A DNA stretch of 64,000 nucleotides from Isoetes taiwanensis (taxonomy: Eukaryota; Streptophyta; Lycopodiopsida; Isoetales; Isoetaceae), in assembly GCA_021234155.1 (NCBI GenBank), contig JAJEKV010000028.1:12662134-12726133 (forward strand). The letters are read 5' to 3'. Below the pieces are notes generated by a model. It searched no databases, had not been told where the DNA came from, and saw nothing but the letters and a program-made list of their open reading frames with translations. The stretch's first letter is position 1, and the number at the start of each line of letters is the position of its first letter. This document shows positions 50,034 to 61,082 of the stretch, in pieces. The position numbers and the translations under genes were made by a program.

Positions 50034-50084
50034 GATTCGAACCTGGGTCTGTGGCTTAAAGGCTCAATTGCTAACCAACTAGCC
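50034..50084 (-). ncRNA. tRNA-like A-box/B-box segment in LTR
   Basis: Minus strand GGCTAGTTGGTTAG (50084-50071) resembles a tRNA D-arm/A box, and GGTTCGAATC (50043-50034) is a near-perfect B box, about 40 nt apart as in tRNAs. The acceptor and T stems do not pair well, so this is a pseudo-tRNA or SINE-like remnant, not a functional tRNA. Repeated at 54006-54055 in the other LTR. Confidence 0.35.
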
Positions 50085-50610
50085 TATAAAGCTTTCAATG
50101 AACTTAATGTGCAAAACAGATTCTCAAGAGCGATGTTTAAACACCAAAAACACATATTAGAGGTTTACTTTTATAGAAATACTGCCGGATTGGCAATAAG
50201 ATCAAAACTGGCCGAGCTGGATGCAGAACAGGCCAAAATTCATAAGGAAGACTCTTGGTGGCATCATCCAAATTCAAGATCTATTCTAGCCGAAACTGCC
50301 GATTGAGTTCGCCATAGCCGCCGATTCTATTGGAAGCATAACCAAGCAATACAACAAACCAAGCACTCATCAAATCCCCAAGCACGCATCAGATCTCCAC
50401 CTCAGTTTATCGGATTGATTCTGCTTCCTATCGACTAGGTCTGCCTTCCTTGCTTCCATTTCCTCATCACCTTCCCATCTGCAAACTCCTTCCAGTTTCT
50501 GCTACTATTCTACAATTTGGCCAACCTCTCCTTCTCTAGAGAATAGGTAGAGGAGAACAATAAATAAGATCCTTCACCAAACCAAGACACCCTCTCCTTT
50601 ATTCACATCC

Positions 50611-50622
50611 AATATATATATA
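50611..50622 (-). promoter_or_regulatory. TATA box of the 3' LTR
   Basis: Minus-strand TATATATATATT about 310 bp inside the LTR start, the usual U3 position. Absent from the 5' LTR. Confidence 0.55.
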
Positions 50623-50640
50623 CAATGAGTAAATCTCAAT

Positions 50641-50729
50641 GCATATGCATGCTAGACAAGTGTTGTGCATGCAATCACATGTATGCATGCGCATGTGCAT
50701 GTACATGCATGCAATCTAATGCATGCTTA
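50641..50729 (-). promoter_or_regulatory. RY-motif cluster in LTR U3
   Basis: At least eight overlapping CATGCA/TGCATG hexamers within 90 bp, ending about 20 bp upstream of the TATA run in transcription sense. RY elements are bound by B3-domain regulators of seed and embryo programmes in plants. The alternating purine-pyrimidine pattern may instead just reflect a simple repeat. Confidence 0.5.
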
Positions 50730-50935
50730 TCATATTTTACAAGTCCAATACACATTAATCTAACACCTTCTGCTTATATACCCTTTGTCAATATATTTCT
50801 ATAGTTTTAAATGCCACTACTAGACATAACCCATGGCCGCATATCAACAAGGTCGTTAGATGATCTACACCCTCTTATACTGAGACAAAGTAAGCCACTA
50901 GGTTCGTTACTAGGTTCGTTACTAGGTTCGTTACA

Positions 50936-50945
50936 TTCTCCCCTT
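50936..50945 (-). promoter_or_regulatory. Polypurine tract of the LTR element
   Basis: Minus strand AAGGGGAGAA immediately before the TGTAACGAACC start of the 3' LTR. Confidence 0.85.
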
Positions 50946-52194
50946 GTAAAATTCAACTCATGTCCTCATGAGTTACTTGAGGTACACATGCTTCTCCAAC
51001 CTTAATATGTGGCATAACTCTACTCTGTAAGGCAATGCTTCAATGCGGTCTAACACTTCTTCTACTACTTTTAAATGCAAAAGACTAAGCTTTAGCCAAC
51101 TCTATGGTTTTACATCTCTTATCCACGTATGGCTTTTGGTGATTTTGAGCCTCTGCTATGTTCTGATGCAGTCTCCTCAATTGCACATTTCCGCCACAAT
51201 AGTAGCATTATTGACCTCCTCATTAACCCATACAGGGTTAAGCTCTACTATTTCCATCTAAATTGATGCAGTTCCAACTTAATCTTCCACATACTCAAAA
51301 TACAACTAAGTGCATCAACCTTGCCACTAGCATGTATAAAGTTCGGAACTAAACTTATAATGAAATTCGAATAAATTATTTACTATTCATGTCCAAGCTA
51401 ACGTAGCAAACATCTGCATTATAGGGTTAATCTACTTTTTCCTACTAAGAATAAAATAGCACATTATGAAATACTAACCCCACCATGGCAAGAGAGATAC
51501 TCAGCTCGGACTAGATATGTATTCATATGACACGTTTTGGGTGGCCAATCCAAAAGTAACAAATAAAAACATAATCATATCCCCCAATCTGTGTACCTTA
51601 TGGCTATACAACCCGCACAAGTTAAACTTAAGGAAACCTAAAAGATTACGAACATAATTTACTGTGACTTCTCACAAAAGAACCTACTCAATATAGCTAA
51701 CAACTTCCTAAACCCTTGAGTTTACCTCTTTAAGCACTGTTCATGAGCCCTCACAACCCTAGCACTGATTTTGCTGAAGCCCTACAACTTCCTACACATG
51801 GTCTACTTTAAAGTAACACGGCAACGTGGTCCATCATTAGACAATCTACCAGTTATAGAAATTTGTAGGAACATACCTTCATAATTATCATGGCCCGATG
51901 TTCACGCCTTGCATGAAAACATCCTTCTTAACATTTCATCCTATTTTCGGTAACTTTCGACCAAGTTTAGCTCCTTGATGAACTGCATTCCATTAGCTTT
52001 TCTAGCTTAGATAGCACAGAATAATAATCAAAACTTAAGATACTATCAATCCCTTATACCTATGCTCGTTTCTTGTTCCTCTTAACTCATCTTGGCTGGT
52101 GCATTTACCAAACAAGAAATCGTTCTACTTTATAGTAGAATCTCTTGAACTCTTAGCCCCTAATTCCCACGGCCCGAAGGTGTCGGAACTTTCT
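50946..52194. other. Internal region without coding sequence
   Basis: AT-rich, with no gag, protease, RT or integrase motif on either strand. It marks the element as dependent on another element's proteins. Confidence 0.75.
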
Positions 52195-52206
52195 GCTCTG
52201 ATACCA
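52195..52206 (-). promoter_or_regulatory. Primer binding site (tRNA-Met type)
   Basis: Minus strand TGGTATCAGAGC, complementary to the 3' end of initiator tRNA-Met, one base after the 5' LTR end. Confidence 0.9.
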
Positions 52207-52207
52207 C

Positions 52208-54221
52208 TGAAACAGACCTAGCCCCTTGGACTAGGCCGTTGCACCGACACGTTTAACATCTACGTTAAACATCCAAGATACTCGTATACTTGCTCAATAA
52301 AGTATAGTCCCATTGATCAGATAATTGCATACAAGACCAAGTTCATCTGAGTTTGGTATGCTAACAACTCCTACTAGCTCAACAAGTCCTCCTTATAAGT
52401 CACCGAGGATGACTCTGGAAAACGCTTCTGCTGTCGCACTCTCATCCCCGGGCTCTCCATCTGAATACTGCATTCTCAGCTCAAGACATACCCTCTTAAA
52501 CATACACAAACAATACAAGGGGGTTAGTCCACAAGGACTAAGTGGGGAGGAAACATTTCAGGAGCATTCACAACATCAACCACAAAGCAATCTAGCATAT
52601 AACATCCAAGATAAGAAGACAATAGATTTACCTGCTCCACTATGCCCCTGCATTAGTTAGAACTCATACTACAAACATGTTTACATTCACGTCAATCTTC
52701 TGTATGTATGCACAGATGCCAAGCGTAATCCTTGGGTTGCGACCCCAAGGAGACCACTCTCTCCATCTGTACGTACATGGTTTAACTCATCCGTCAGGCC
52801 ATCTGGCTCGGATGCGGAGTTACGCGGCCACCCCACCCCTCTGAAGGTGGGCCATAAATGCAACATGCCATCCGTCTAGCCATCTAGAACGGATGCGGAG
52901 TCTCACGGCCATTCCACCCCTCCGAAGATGGTCCGTTTGCAATGCAAGATGCAACATCATCCATCATGACTTTACAAGATAGAATATCACCAATAACCTT
53001 ACAAGTTGATCCAATACGAGATATCATAGAATCCTCATGCATCTTACTTCCAAGAATAACCACAGAACAATGCAATACAATAGAATGAGGTTCATCAAGA
53101 TATTTCATAACCAAGTGACAACATCTCATGGCACATCTCAAAGCAAGAACATGAACTCCCTTAACATATAAGCAGCCATAACTTTCATGTAATATCTTAA
53201 TCAAACTAATGTCTAGAGATAATGACATTCATTCTACCTCATCAAGACGTCTAATATCACAAGATGGTCCTTACCATATCCATAGCAAAAGAGATCACAA
53301 CACCCATGCGCCATCTATTCTAGCATCATAGAATCCACATGCTACTCTAACAAAATACTGGCGGTATACCTTCTATGGTATGGTTATCAAGCTAGCCTCT
53401 ATTCTCAAAGCTTCCGTGAACTAGGCCATATACAATGGTACAACCCTGGAGCAAAGAACTCTATGATCCCACCCTATAATAAGATCTCTTAAAAGGGTTT
53501 ATAGGGTCTCTATACTCAATTCAAATACTAGCCCTTTAGGCTAGCAGCAGTAACGTACCAGGAAATACGTGCCACAATGGTCAGCATACGGTCAAGGCAG
53601 ATAGATAGGTTAACGATGCCATGGAGGTACATACACAACGAGTCACCTTACTAATCCAAGACATGACACAATAGTTTGGGCGACCATCTAACTATAACCT
53701 ACAACAAGATTCGACAGTTAGAAGATAGAATCAAGTAGGCTTCAAGACTTAGGACAATTCTGTAGACTAGATTCGATAGCTCCGAACCTATCAATAACTA
53801 TTCAACTATGGTTCCCAGTACCATGCCTAACAAGGACATGCAAGTCTACAACTCTAAAGAATGAACTCTACGGTTCCAATAATGCATGGTCAATATTTTA
53901 AAACATAAAGGTGTGCTAACAGATGGTTTATCTGACCCTTGTATCCCTCTTAAATAAGAGAAGGTCCAAAAGGAGTACTTATGCAAAAACTTATACCTAA
54001 GACTAGATTCGAACCTGGGTCTGTGGCTTAAAGGCTCGATTGCTAACCAACTAGCCTATAAAGCTTTCAATGAACTTAATGTGCAAGACAGATTCTCAAG
54101 AGCGATGTTTAAACACCAAAAACACATATTAGAGGTTTACTTTTATAGAAATACTGTCGGATTGGCAATAAGATCAAAACTGGCCGAGCTGGATGCAGAA
54201 CTGGCCACTAGGTTCGTTACA
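52208..54221 (-). repeat. 5' LTR with internal deletion (2014 bp)
   Basis: Matches 48242-50935 except that the part equivalent to about 50232-50893 is missing. The breakpoints share gcca, and only one 12-bp unit remains of three. The missing part contains TATA and RY cluster, so this LTR cannot start transcription in the usual way. Confidence 0.9.
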
Positions 54222-55046
54222 CCTCATTTGGTAGATAATATTCTTCAATCCATAGAGGAGGAAGTTAGGGTAGAACTGTGACATTTATCCAATGGAAAGT
54301 CTTATGATCTTCAAAGTTTGCAAGCAATTGCTTAAATGGCCCTTGGGGGGTTGGGGGGTGAGGACAATTTTGCTTTCGATTATCACTAATCATTTGAATA
54401 AAGCTTTGCAAGAAGGATTGCTAGCTTGGGCTATTAGTAAGGCTGTCCCCATTCATAAAGAAAGTGTTAAGAATGACCCTTCTAATTATTGCATGATCTT
54501 GTTTAGTCGTTTTTATTCCAATCTCTTAGCTAGTATTACTGAGAAGAAGTTGACGGCATGAGCAGAATATACTGGTACATGTGTTTTAGAATAGGTAGGC
54601 TTTTGCTCGAAGCATTCTATAGATCATATTTTCACATTGCGTATGCTTATTGAACATAATCAAAGCTTGAGACATGACCTCTATATATGCTTTGTAGATT
54701 TCACTTTTCCTTTTGATACAGTACCCTGAGAGATTCTTTGGCAGAGATTGCAAGCACTTGGGCTTCGACAATTTGACAAAAGGACCACAAGCTTATTTGC
54801 TTGCTTCTTTGTCTAGAAAAAGCTTGTAGAAGGTCCCATAAGCTATGAATTGAAACAAGTAGTTGGGGACGTTTGCATTTGCCACAAGAGGCGAGATTAC
54901 ATGCATTTTATGGGTTACAAGTTATTGAAGATGAAAGCCATACACTTTTGAGATGTCTTACTTTTACGATAACCATGAATCATTATTTGATATTAACATT
55001 ATATTCCATTATCCCACAACTTCTCAAAGCACCATTTGTACATGAC
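54222..55046 (+). mobile_element. Plus-strand LINE RT relic (unit 2)
   Basis: Paralogue of 42170-43041 plus 44678-44830. Reads IITNHLNKALQEGLLAWAIS, NDPSNYCMI, IDHIFTLRMLIEHNQSLRHD and EDESHTLLRCLTF, with stops. Interrupted on the left by the LTR element and on the right by another LINE at 55047. Confidence 0.75.
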
Positions 55047-56506
55047 TTGACATTTTTTTTTTTTTTTTTTTTTTTTGAAGGACTTGAGCCTTTATTATCC
55101 AGAGAAAGATACAAAGTACAATGGGGACTAAGAACTCAGTGGAGAGAATGTCCACTAGAGCAAAAACACCTCACTCAAAATACAACATTTACACAATATG
55201 AAGAGCAAGCAAAAACTCATAAGTAAGTATGAATCTGAAGATAGTGCTCCCAAATAAGGCTCTTCACCTCATTAGCAATTGATGAGCACCTGAATGCTTT
55301 GACAATTCGTTGTGGGGCATCAAGAAGGATCTGTGCATCTGAACAAGCAAGACCTTTGAATATGAGAAGATTTATTCTTTTCCAAATGGACCAAATGATC
55401 CATGCAGAAGCCAAATGAAACGCTCTTTTCGCCAAATTATCCCAACTACTTGGATAGACTGCTAATAACACCTGCTGGCTATTCAAATTGCAACGAAAGA
55501 GGCCTTGAAGCCACAACCAAGCATGTCTGACATGTCTACACGGGAAGAAGCAATGCTCAATTGTCTCGTCCCTCTTTGCACATAAGGGACAAAGTGCAGA
55601 TACCTCTGGATGAAATCTGTGCACCAGAATATTAACGCGCAGACAACGATGAATGACTTGCCACCATAAAACAGATACTTTGGGATGGAGTAGTTTATTC
55701 CATACCCACTTCCATACTGCTTTCTGCCGATCCCTAGGAATGACCAAAGGCCACTTGGATGAAGGAGGCAAGACGTCTACAACAAGCAAGATGTTGTACA
55801 TGGAATTCACCAATTTATCTGCTTTGACACGCTCATGAACTACCCAAGGTTGGGGGTCATCCACTTGTGCTACTAGAGGAAGAATTGAAGACACCTTCTG
55901 CCAAATAGCCCGATCCCATCTTAGAAGGAGGAACTTAGCTCTAAACTCTTCCCATGTCAGCAACAGCCTTTAATTATTATACCAATCAGATATCATATAC
56001 ATACGTGCCGATCTCCATCAACGCTGCGTCAATGGGTGGACTGAAGATACCAGAGGACCTTTGTCCAATGGAATCCACCAACAACTTGCAGTAGTGCTAG
56101 TGTGCGCAAGATGGTGGAAATGAAACAGAGATTGTACGGTCTCCCACGCAACTAGCAATCCTCTAAGAAACGGTGACGCATTAGGGTATGCGGTCAGTGG
56201 ATAAAACAGAGCCCAAGGGAAAAGTGGCCTAAGAGATGGAGACCCAAAAGAAATGCACACTTGCAAAGACTGATAAACAAGACGGGAACCCGGGGACTCA
56301 TCCACATTATTCAAAATTCTCCAAATAAACTTAGAAATCATCACCTTGCTTTGCAAAAGAAAATTGATCATCCCAAGGCCGCCAAAATGCTTTGGCAACA
56401 TGCACTTTTCCCAACTAACTTTGACAGCAGCACCCTCCTCTGTTTCCCCCTAGATGAAGTTCCTGACAATCTTGACGATAAGTTGTACTTTTGGGTCCTC
56501 ACACAC
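55047..56506 (-). mobile_element. 5'-truncated LINE with zf-RVT domain
   Basis: Poly(A) tail (T run 55047-55073 on plus) followed by 248 open codons (55963-55217). The C-terminal zf-RVT type domain is clear: VWNKLLHPKVSVLWWQVIHR, CPLCAKRDETIEHCFFPC and WIIWSIWKRIN. Upstream (56401-56018) is the preceding ORF2 part, FGGLGMINFLLQSKVMISKF. Same subfamily as the LINE at 43042-44677 (DRAIWQKV versus DRAIWEQV). The longest well-preserved transposon frame in the right half. Confidence 0.85.
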
Positions 56507-57750
56507 TACGGGTGGCATAAATGACGTTATTTTTAGCCCTAAATAATAGCGCTAATTAACGGGGTGTAACTGGATTTTTAAATTTTATTTTAGCACTAAA
56601 TCCCGCTCATGGGATCCTAAACCGTCAAACCTTTCTTCCTTTCCTTCTTTATTAGAGTTTCTTGGATCGGATTCAGAAACATAGCTACTCCCCATCGAGA
56701 TCCTCGTACTCCGCTTGGTTAACTGGCCGGATCAAATTGTTGTGACTGTACTGCTCCTACAGCAGTAATTATCGAAATCAGTTATTTGTACCATTCTAAA
56801 CAATCAATTGCCAGTCATTAGATTCAACAAGAGCCCCAATCGAGATCCCATTACCCTGCTTGGTTAATCGGGTCGGATTAAATTCTTGGATCGTATCTTT
56901 GCCGACAATAGTAATTATCGATATCAATTATTTGTACCATTCTAAACAATCGATTGCCAGTCATTAGATTTAAGAAAATCCCCAATCGATATCCCATTAC
57001 CCTGTTTGGTAAAGAGCTCGGATCAAATTGCTCATATGAACAATTTCTCAGAGTCAAGAAAAGTTGTTCTAGTGGTAAGCATCTAATCTTTGTTGACAAA
57101 TCTTTAGGAATGGTAATTAATGTGGAAATAGTTTCATTCTATTATATTTCATGCTTCTATATTGAGGACGAAGGTTAATGTAGCAGTTGTGGAGGATTGC
57201 ATTCCATCTTGCTTTGATTCATCTCTTTATTAGTGTGATATTTCAAGCTAGAATTTTTTGGGCTTGGCATCAGCGGAAAGTACAACGCAATAATATTTGG
57301 TTGTGCAAGTTCAGTAGTTGATGCTAACGAGTTAAACATTTGGTACTATGTTTGCAGACAACAGCTGTCAATTAGCAAATTATGCTAACATGTTATATTG
57401 GTACTATGTTTTGCAGGCAGTACTTGCTAGTTAGTATGTGCTGTGTACGAGTTAGTGATTTAGTTCTATGTTTGTAGGCAATCTTTCTAAGTAGCAGGTT
57501 ACATTAACAACGCAAATTTGGTGCTACACTTGCAGGCTCAAATTGTTATTAGTAGCGGTTGCTAAGAAGATGAAGTTCAGTGCTAAGTTAGAAAGAATTA
57601 GCTGCTATTTAGCATGACATGCTAATCATTTGCTATTTTGCAGACATTAGGCTCAAGTTAATTGGTGTTGATAACAATTAGTAATTATTTGGAAAAAGTA
57701 GCAGTTCATTGCTAAGCTCTTAAAGTTAGTACTATTCAGGATACTTAGTG
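56507..57750. repeat. Tandem-repeat region, no gene
   Basis: Holds about 2.4 copies of a 145-bp unit starting at 56691, 56834 and 56981, and four degenerate 60-bp units at 57338, 57397, 57459 and 57516, each ending in TTGCAG- or TTGTAG-like sequence. No coding signal. Confidence 0.7.
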
Positions 57751-57752
57751 CT

Positions 57753-58440
57753 ATGATTTGGATTGGTTTAGTTTTTTACAGACACAATGAAGAACTTCCA
57801 CTGATATATAATTTCAAAGCTGGTGCAGGGATGAAATGGCAACAAAGAAAACTCAAACTAAGATCAGGTGTGAGCACTCCAGTGTCATTACATTCTTGTC
57901 ATCAATGCTGGTTTCCAAGGAAAAGGAACTTTTGGAGGCGAAAACAGTATACAATTGAGGAAATTCACAAAGGGGTAATTGCTGATGACATTTGCAATTA
58001 CATAGTGCTCAATACTTTTTCTTTTTTGCGTTCATCATTCTTTTTATTTTTAAATAGGCAGAAGACGAAGAACATGGACTCCAACCAAGGCTGGAGAAGT
58101 TGAAAGAAATAGCTTCATCTCTAAGTAAGATGTCTGGACTGCAACTCAACCTTTAATTTTTGGAACATCCAAAATGCTCTACCATAGCATTTGCAAGATT
58201 ACAAAGTTGTTCTTTCTGTACATATGCCTATGACCCACTTTGTGTCTCAGCCATTGTTGCACATTGCATGCACAGTTTTCATCTAATTTGCACTTACATA
58301 TGTTTCTCAAATAGATCAACTTGTCCCTCTTGTGAGAACCAGATGTCTCATAATTGGTTCAGGTCCATTGGACTTCCATGTAGATCTGCAATGGAATTTG
58401 TTCCCAATTATAGTGCAGTGCAGTCTATTGAAAAGAGTTA
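57753..58440 (+). pseudogene. Decayed exons with RING-H2-like segment
   Basis: At 58208-58341 the frame reads CSFC ... HCMHSFHLIC ... CPSC, which fits the RING-H2 spacing C-x2-C, C-x-H-x2-H-x2-C, C-x2-C. Upstream open stretches include CHQC (57900) and, after a plausible acceptor at 58059, a coiled LQPRLEKLKEIASSLSKM. Stops between them make an intact protein unlikely. The exact family is not recognised; a RING E3-type protein is one reading. Confidence 0.45.
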
Positions 58441-58666
58441 AGATCCATCATTAAGCACACCTGCTGACTTGGAGGAGCCTAATATAATTATATAATCCAT
58501 TGAAGATTGCACTTTATTATCTTCCATAAGCTCAAACTTGAAGAGAGAGAATGCTAAACAAAGTAATAGTTGTAAAAGACTGAAAAGTAAGTTATTCTTG
58601 TGAAGCATAACTACTTTGGATTTATCTTCTATAAGTACTTATTTAGTTTGATAATTTGAATGATGC

Positions 58667-59569
58667 AGACTCAAGTTTGGATATTTCAAAGTCTATAGTT
58701 GACATTTCTAACAGAATTGAAGACAATGCTGTGCAAGTAATAGATGAAGAATGTGAAGCAGTATGAATATGTTTCCAAATTGGACAAACGTGCTGATATT
58801 GTAGAGAAGACAATCACAGCGGAAGAAACTGATTTGGCATCAGTTGGAGAATCTCCTTCTAAGAATAATTCCAAGCAGGTTTCCTCCAGCAAATGAGCTC
58901 CATTCAAATCAATAACTAAGAAACTAAGGTGATTCTAGTGTGTTTCTTTCTGCCTATTGTACTGAAATAATTTTTCTAATAGTTGTCACTGCACAGTGCT
59001 AGTGTTGTTGGCAAGAAGCTTTTGGTTATTGAGCCAGAGGACTTCTTGTACAAGGTTTTCAAAAAGGCTAAAGCAGTACCTGATGTGGTGGAAGGTGTCC
59101 AACTTCTTCCATTAAGAAAAGAGGTTCTTGCTGTCAGGCCAGGGGCAATGCAGTTCATGCATTTCATCACCGAACACTTTGTTGTTGGTATATGGTCTTC
59201 CAATCACTCAGCGATTACCTGCCTGAGGTCTTTCATTTCTCAGTCCTTAGTGGATAAGTTTCTTTTCAAATGGATAGTGCATCCTTTGAAAATGAATAAA
59301 GGAACTTCTTGCTACATCAAAAAACTGACAAAAGTTTATGAGAAATGTCCAGAATTTAGCATGAGGACAACTTTGCTGATTGATCCTTACAGGTATGTGA
59401 ATTTTAAGAATAATGCAGATTCCTGCATCATACCAACTTGTTGAAGACTATGGTACCTTACTTGGAGAAGCTAATTGCTTATGTACAGAGGTCTATGCAT
59501 TTTCGAAATCAGTATGATGAAAAGAGCACAAAAGTGTTGGAGGTACTAAAGACCATGGACTTGTCCTAA
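58667..59569 (+). pseudogene. FCP1/NIF-type phosphatase domain, catalytic Asp lost
   Basis: The exon at 58985-59392 (acceptor ctaatag) reads KKLLVIEPEDFL, VRPGAMQFMHFITEHFVVGIWSSN and LLIDPYRYVNF, matching the order of FCP1-homology (HAD-type CTD phosphatase-like) proteins. The catalytic DxDGT/DLDGTL motif is EPEDFL, so both nucleophile-region aspartates are Glu. A tail (59459-59569) with VPYLEKLIAYVQRS closes with TAA but is out of frame after a stop at 59443. An acidic linker exon lies at 58667-58880 with one frameshift. Probably a pseudogene of a non-catalytic paralogue. Confidence 0.6.
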
Positions 59570-59856
59570 ACTGTTGTATGTTTTTTTATTATTAAATTCC
59601 TTTTTATTGTAATTTGGTGTTTATCAACACCACAAATGTTTAAAGAACTTTATAATTCTTTGGTATACAGTTTCTGTTATAATGGGCTCAAATATCCCGG
59701 ATGCTTTGGTCACAAGCTAGTTCCAGAAGTGAATGTAATTGCGTATGTACAAAGTCTTGTGCATTTTCGAAATTAGTATCATCAAAAGAGAAACCCCCTA
59801 ATTTCGACCCCTAGTATAAATACTTAGCAGAAACCACACAAAATTAGCAATATCCC

Positions 59857-61082
59857 ACATGTGTAACGCTCCTAGAGCGTTAAACACTTGAAATCAAACA
59901 AAAGAGAATAATGGAACTCAGATGATAAATATCTTTCTTTATAAAATTAGGGAATAAAGATTTGTAATCCATAAACTCAGGTTACAACTCAAACGACGTA
60001 GGAATCTACGCATAACAACATCTCTTCTATCACTCGTGCTCCCCTCGCTCGACAGTCACGTAGCTACAAAATTAATCTGTAAGAAATGAGAAAGAAGTGG
60101 TGGGGGTTAGTCCAGGGAAGGACTAAGTGGGTAAACCATTACCTTAACCTGAGGCGAATCGTTAGTCACACAGACAATAAGCACACAAATGTTAGTCACG
60201 CATAGAACATCTTCTTATAACTTACTGTGATTCAGGGATGATCAATCCCTCGCCCGGGCTCTCACGTACACCGTTCGCGACACAGAAGTACGTTCACATA
60301 CCAATCACCTGGTATGCACGTTGCTTTACCGCCCAGCCTTTGGCAACAACACATACCAATCACCTGGTATGCACGTTGCTCAACCGCTCCAGCCCTCCGG
60401 CAACGACGAAGGGGCGGGTTCATTCAAATAGGTTCATTCTTTAATGTTATATTATATTTGCAAACACAAAGAATCAATAACAAAATAAAACATGTAAGCT
60501 TTTCGACAAACTACTAAACAAAAGAAAATATAACTCCAAACCAACAGAAACTCCAAAGATCCGGCTCCGGCTACCCACCAAAGGATCTTCCACGTGCAGT
60601 GGATCTTCCACGTGCAGTCTTATTTGACCCCTGTCCACCTTTTCTGCGATATCTCTCTAACCATAAGGAGTTATGAGAGGTGCCACCATCAATTCGGAAA
60701 CTAGACTCCGAGGGCTTTCCAGAATCTTAAGATTGCTCCAATCTGATAATCGCTCGCCAAGTTATGACGTTTTAAAGTTTGCCCCTTTTTTTTAATACTA
60801 TCTGCATTTTCTAAAATTAGAACAATATCCCCTCCTTTCCAATAATAGAAATATCTTCCTATTCTTACAAATTCTTATCTAGATAATCTTCTCTAATCAT
60901 AGATCTGCTATTCTAGTTCAGATATTACCACTATTTTCCTCAGATATCTACCGTACCTTAGTATAGACACCCATATTCAATTTGTTTCCCAACCATTGCA
61001 ATTCTTTTAAACATTCTTGACCTGAGGTTAACAGTAAAAATTATTTACTTATCCCTCAACCCCCTAGGTGTGTTACAACATG
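59857..61082. mobile_element. Solo LTR with ACATG target duplication
   Basis: TGTAACGCTCC at 59862 to GTGTTACA at 61077 (1216 bp), flanked by perfect ACATG repeats at 59857-59861 and 61078-61082. Ends share an inverted TGTAAC/GTTACA, typical of chromovirus-type LTRs. The internal gtggtgggggttagtcc...ggactaagtggg stretch and the ctaggt...gttaca end resemble the LTR at 48242-50935. No internal region remains, which is what recombination between two LTRs leaves behind. Confidence 0.85.
60297..60380. repeat. 54-bp repeat inside solo LTR
   Basis: A 30-bp core (acataccaatcacctggtat...) occurs at 60297-60326 and 60351-60380, each containing the inverted pair ATACC/GGTAT. Confidence 0.8.

Larger units (their letters stand above)
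48242..50935 (-). repeat. 3' LTR, full length (2694 bp)
   Basis: Contains the U3 part that the other LTR lost: the RY cluster (50641-50729) and a TATA run (50611-50622). Ends against the polypurine tract at 50936. Three tandem 12-bp units (actaggttcgtt) lie at its start. Confidence 0.9.
48242..54221 (-). mobile_element. Non-autonomous LTR retrotransposon
   Basis: Complete 5.98 kb insertion with CCTCA target duplications. LTRs (2694 and 2014 bp) begin TGTAACGAACC and end GTTTCA on the minus strand. The internal region is only 1.27 kb, has a tRNA-Met-type primer site and a polypurine tract, and no gag or pol reading frame. The LTRs are nearly identical by eye apart from one large and one small indel, so the insertion is recent. 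LTR ends resemble chromovirus-type TGTAAC...GTTACA ends, but the lineage is not proven. Confidence 0.9.
46868..55046. repeat. Segmental duplication, second unit
   Basis: Same order as 40360-45062, but with an LTR retrotransposon inserted at 48242-54221 and about 220 bp missing near 47640 (relative to 41170-41390). Ends at the LINE inserted from 55047. Confidence 0.7.

Noticed and set aside
56507-56530. CACTAC start resembling a CACTA-transposon terminus (cactacgggtggcataaatg)
   Set aside because: No matching inverted end, no 3-bp target duplication and no subterminal repeats were found to the right.
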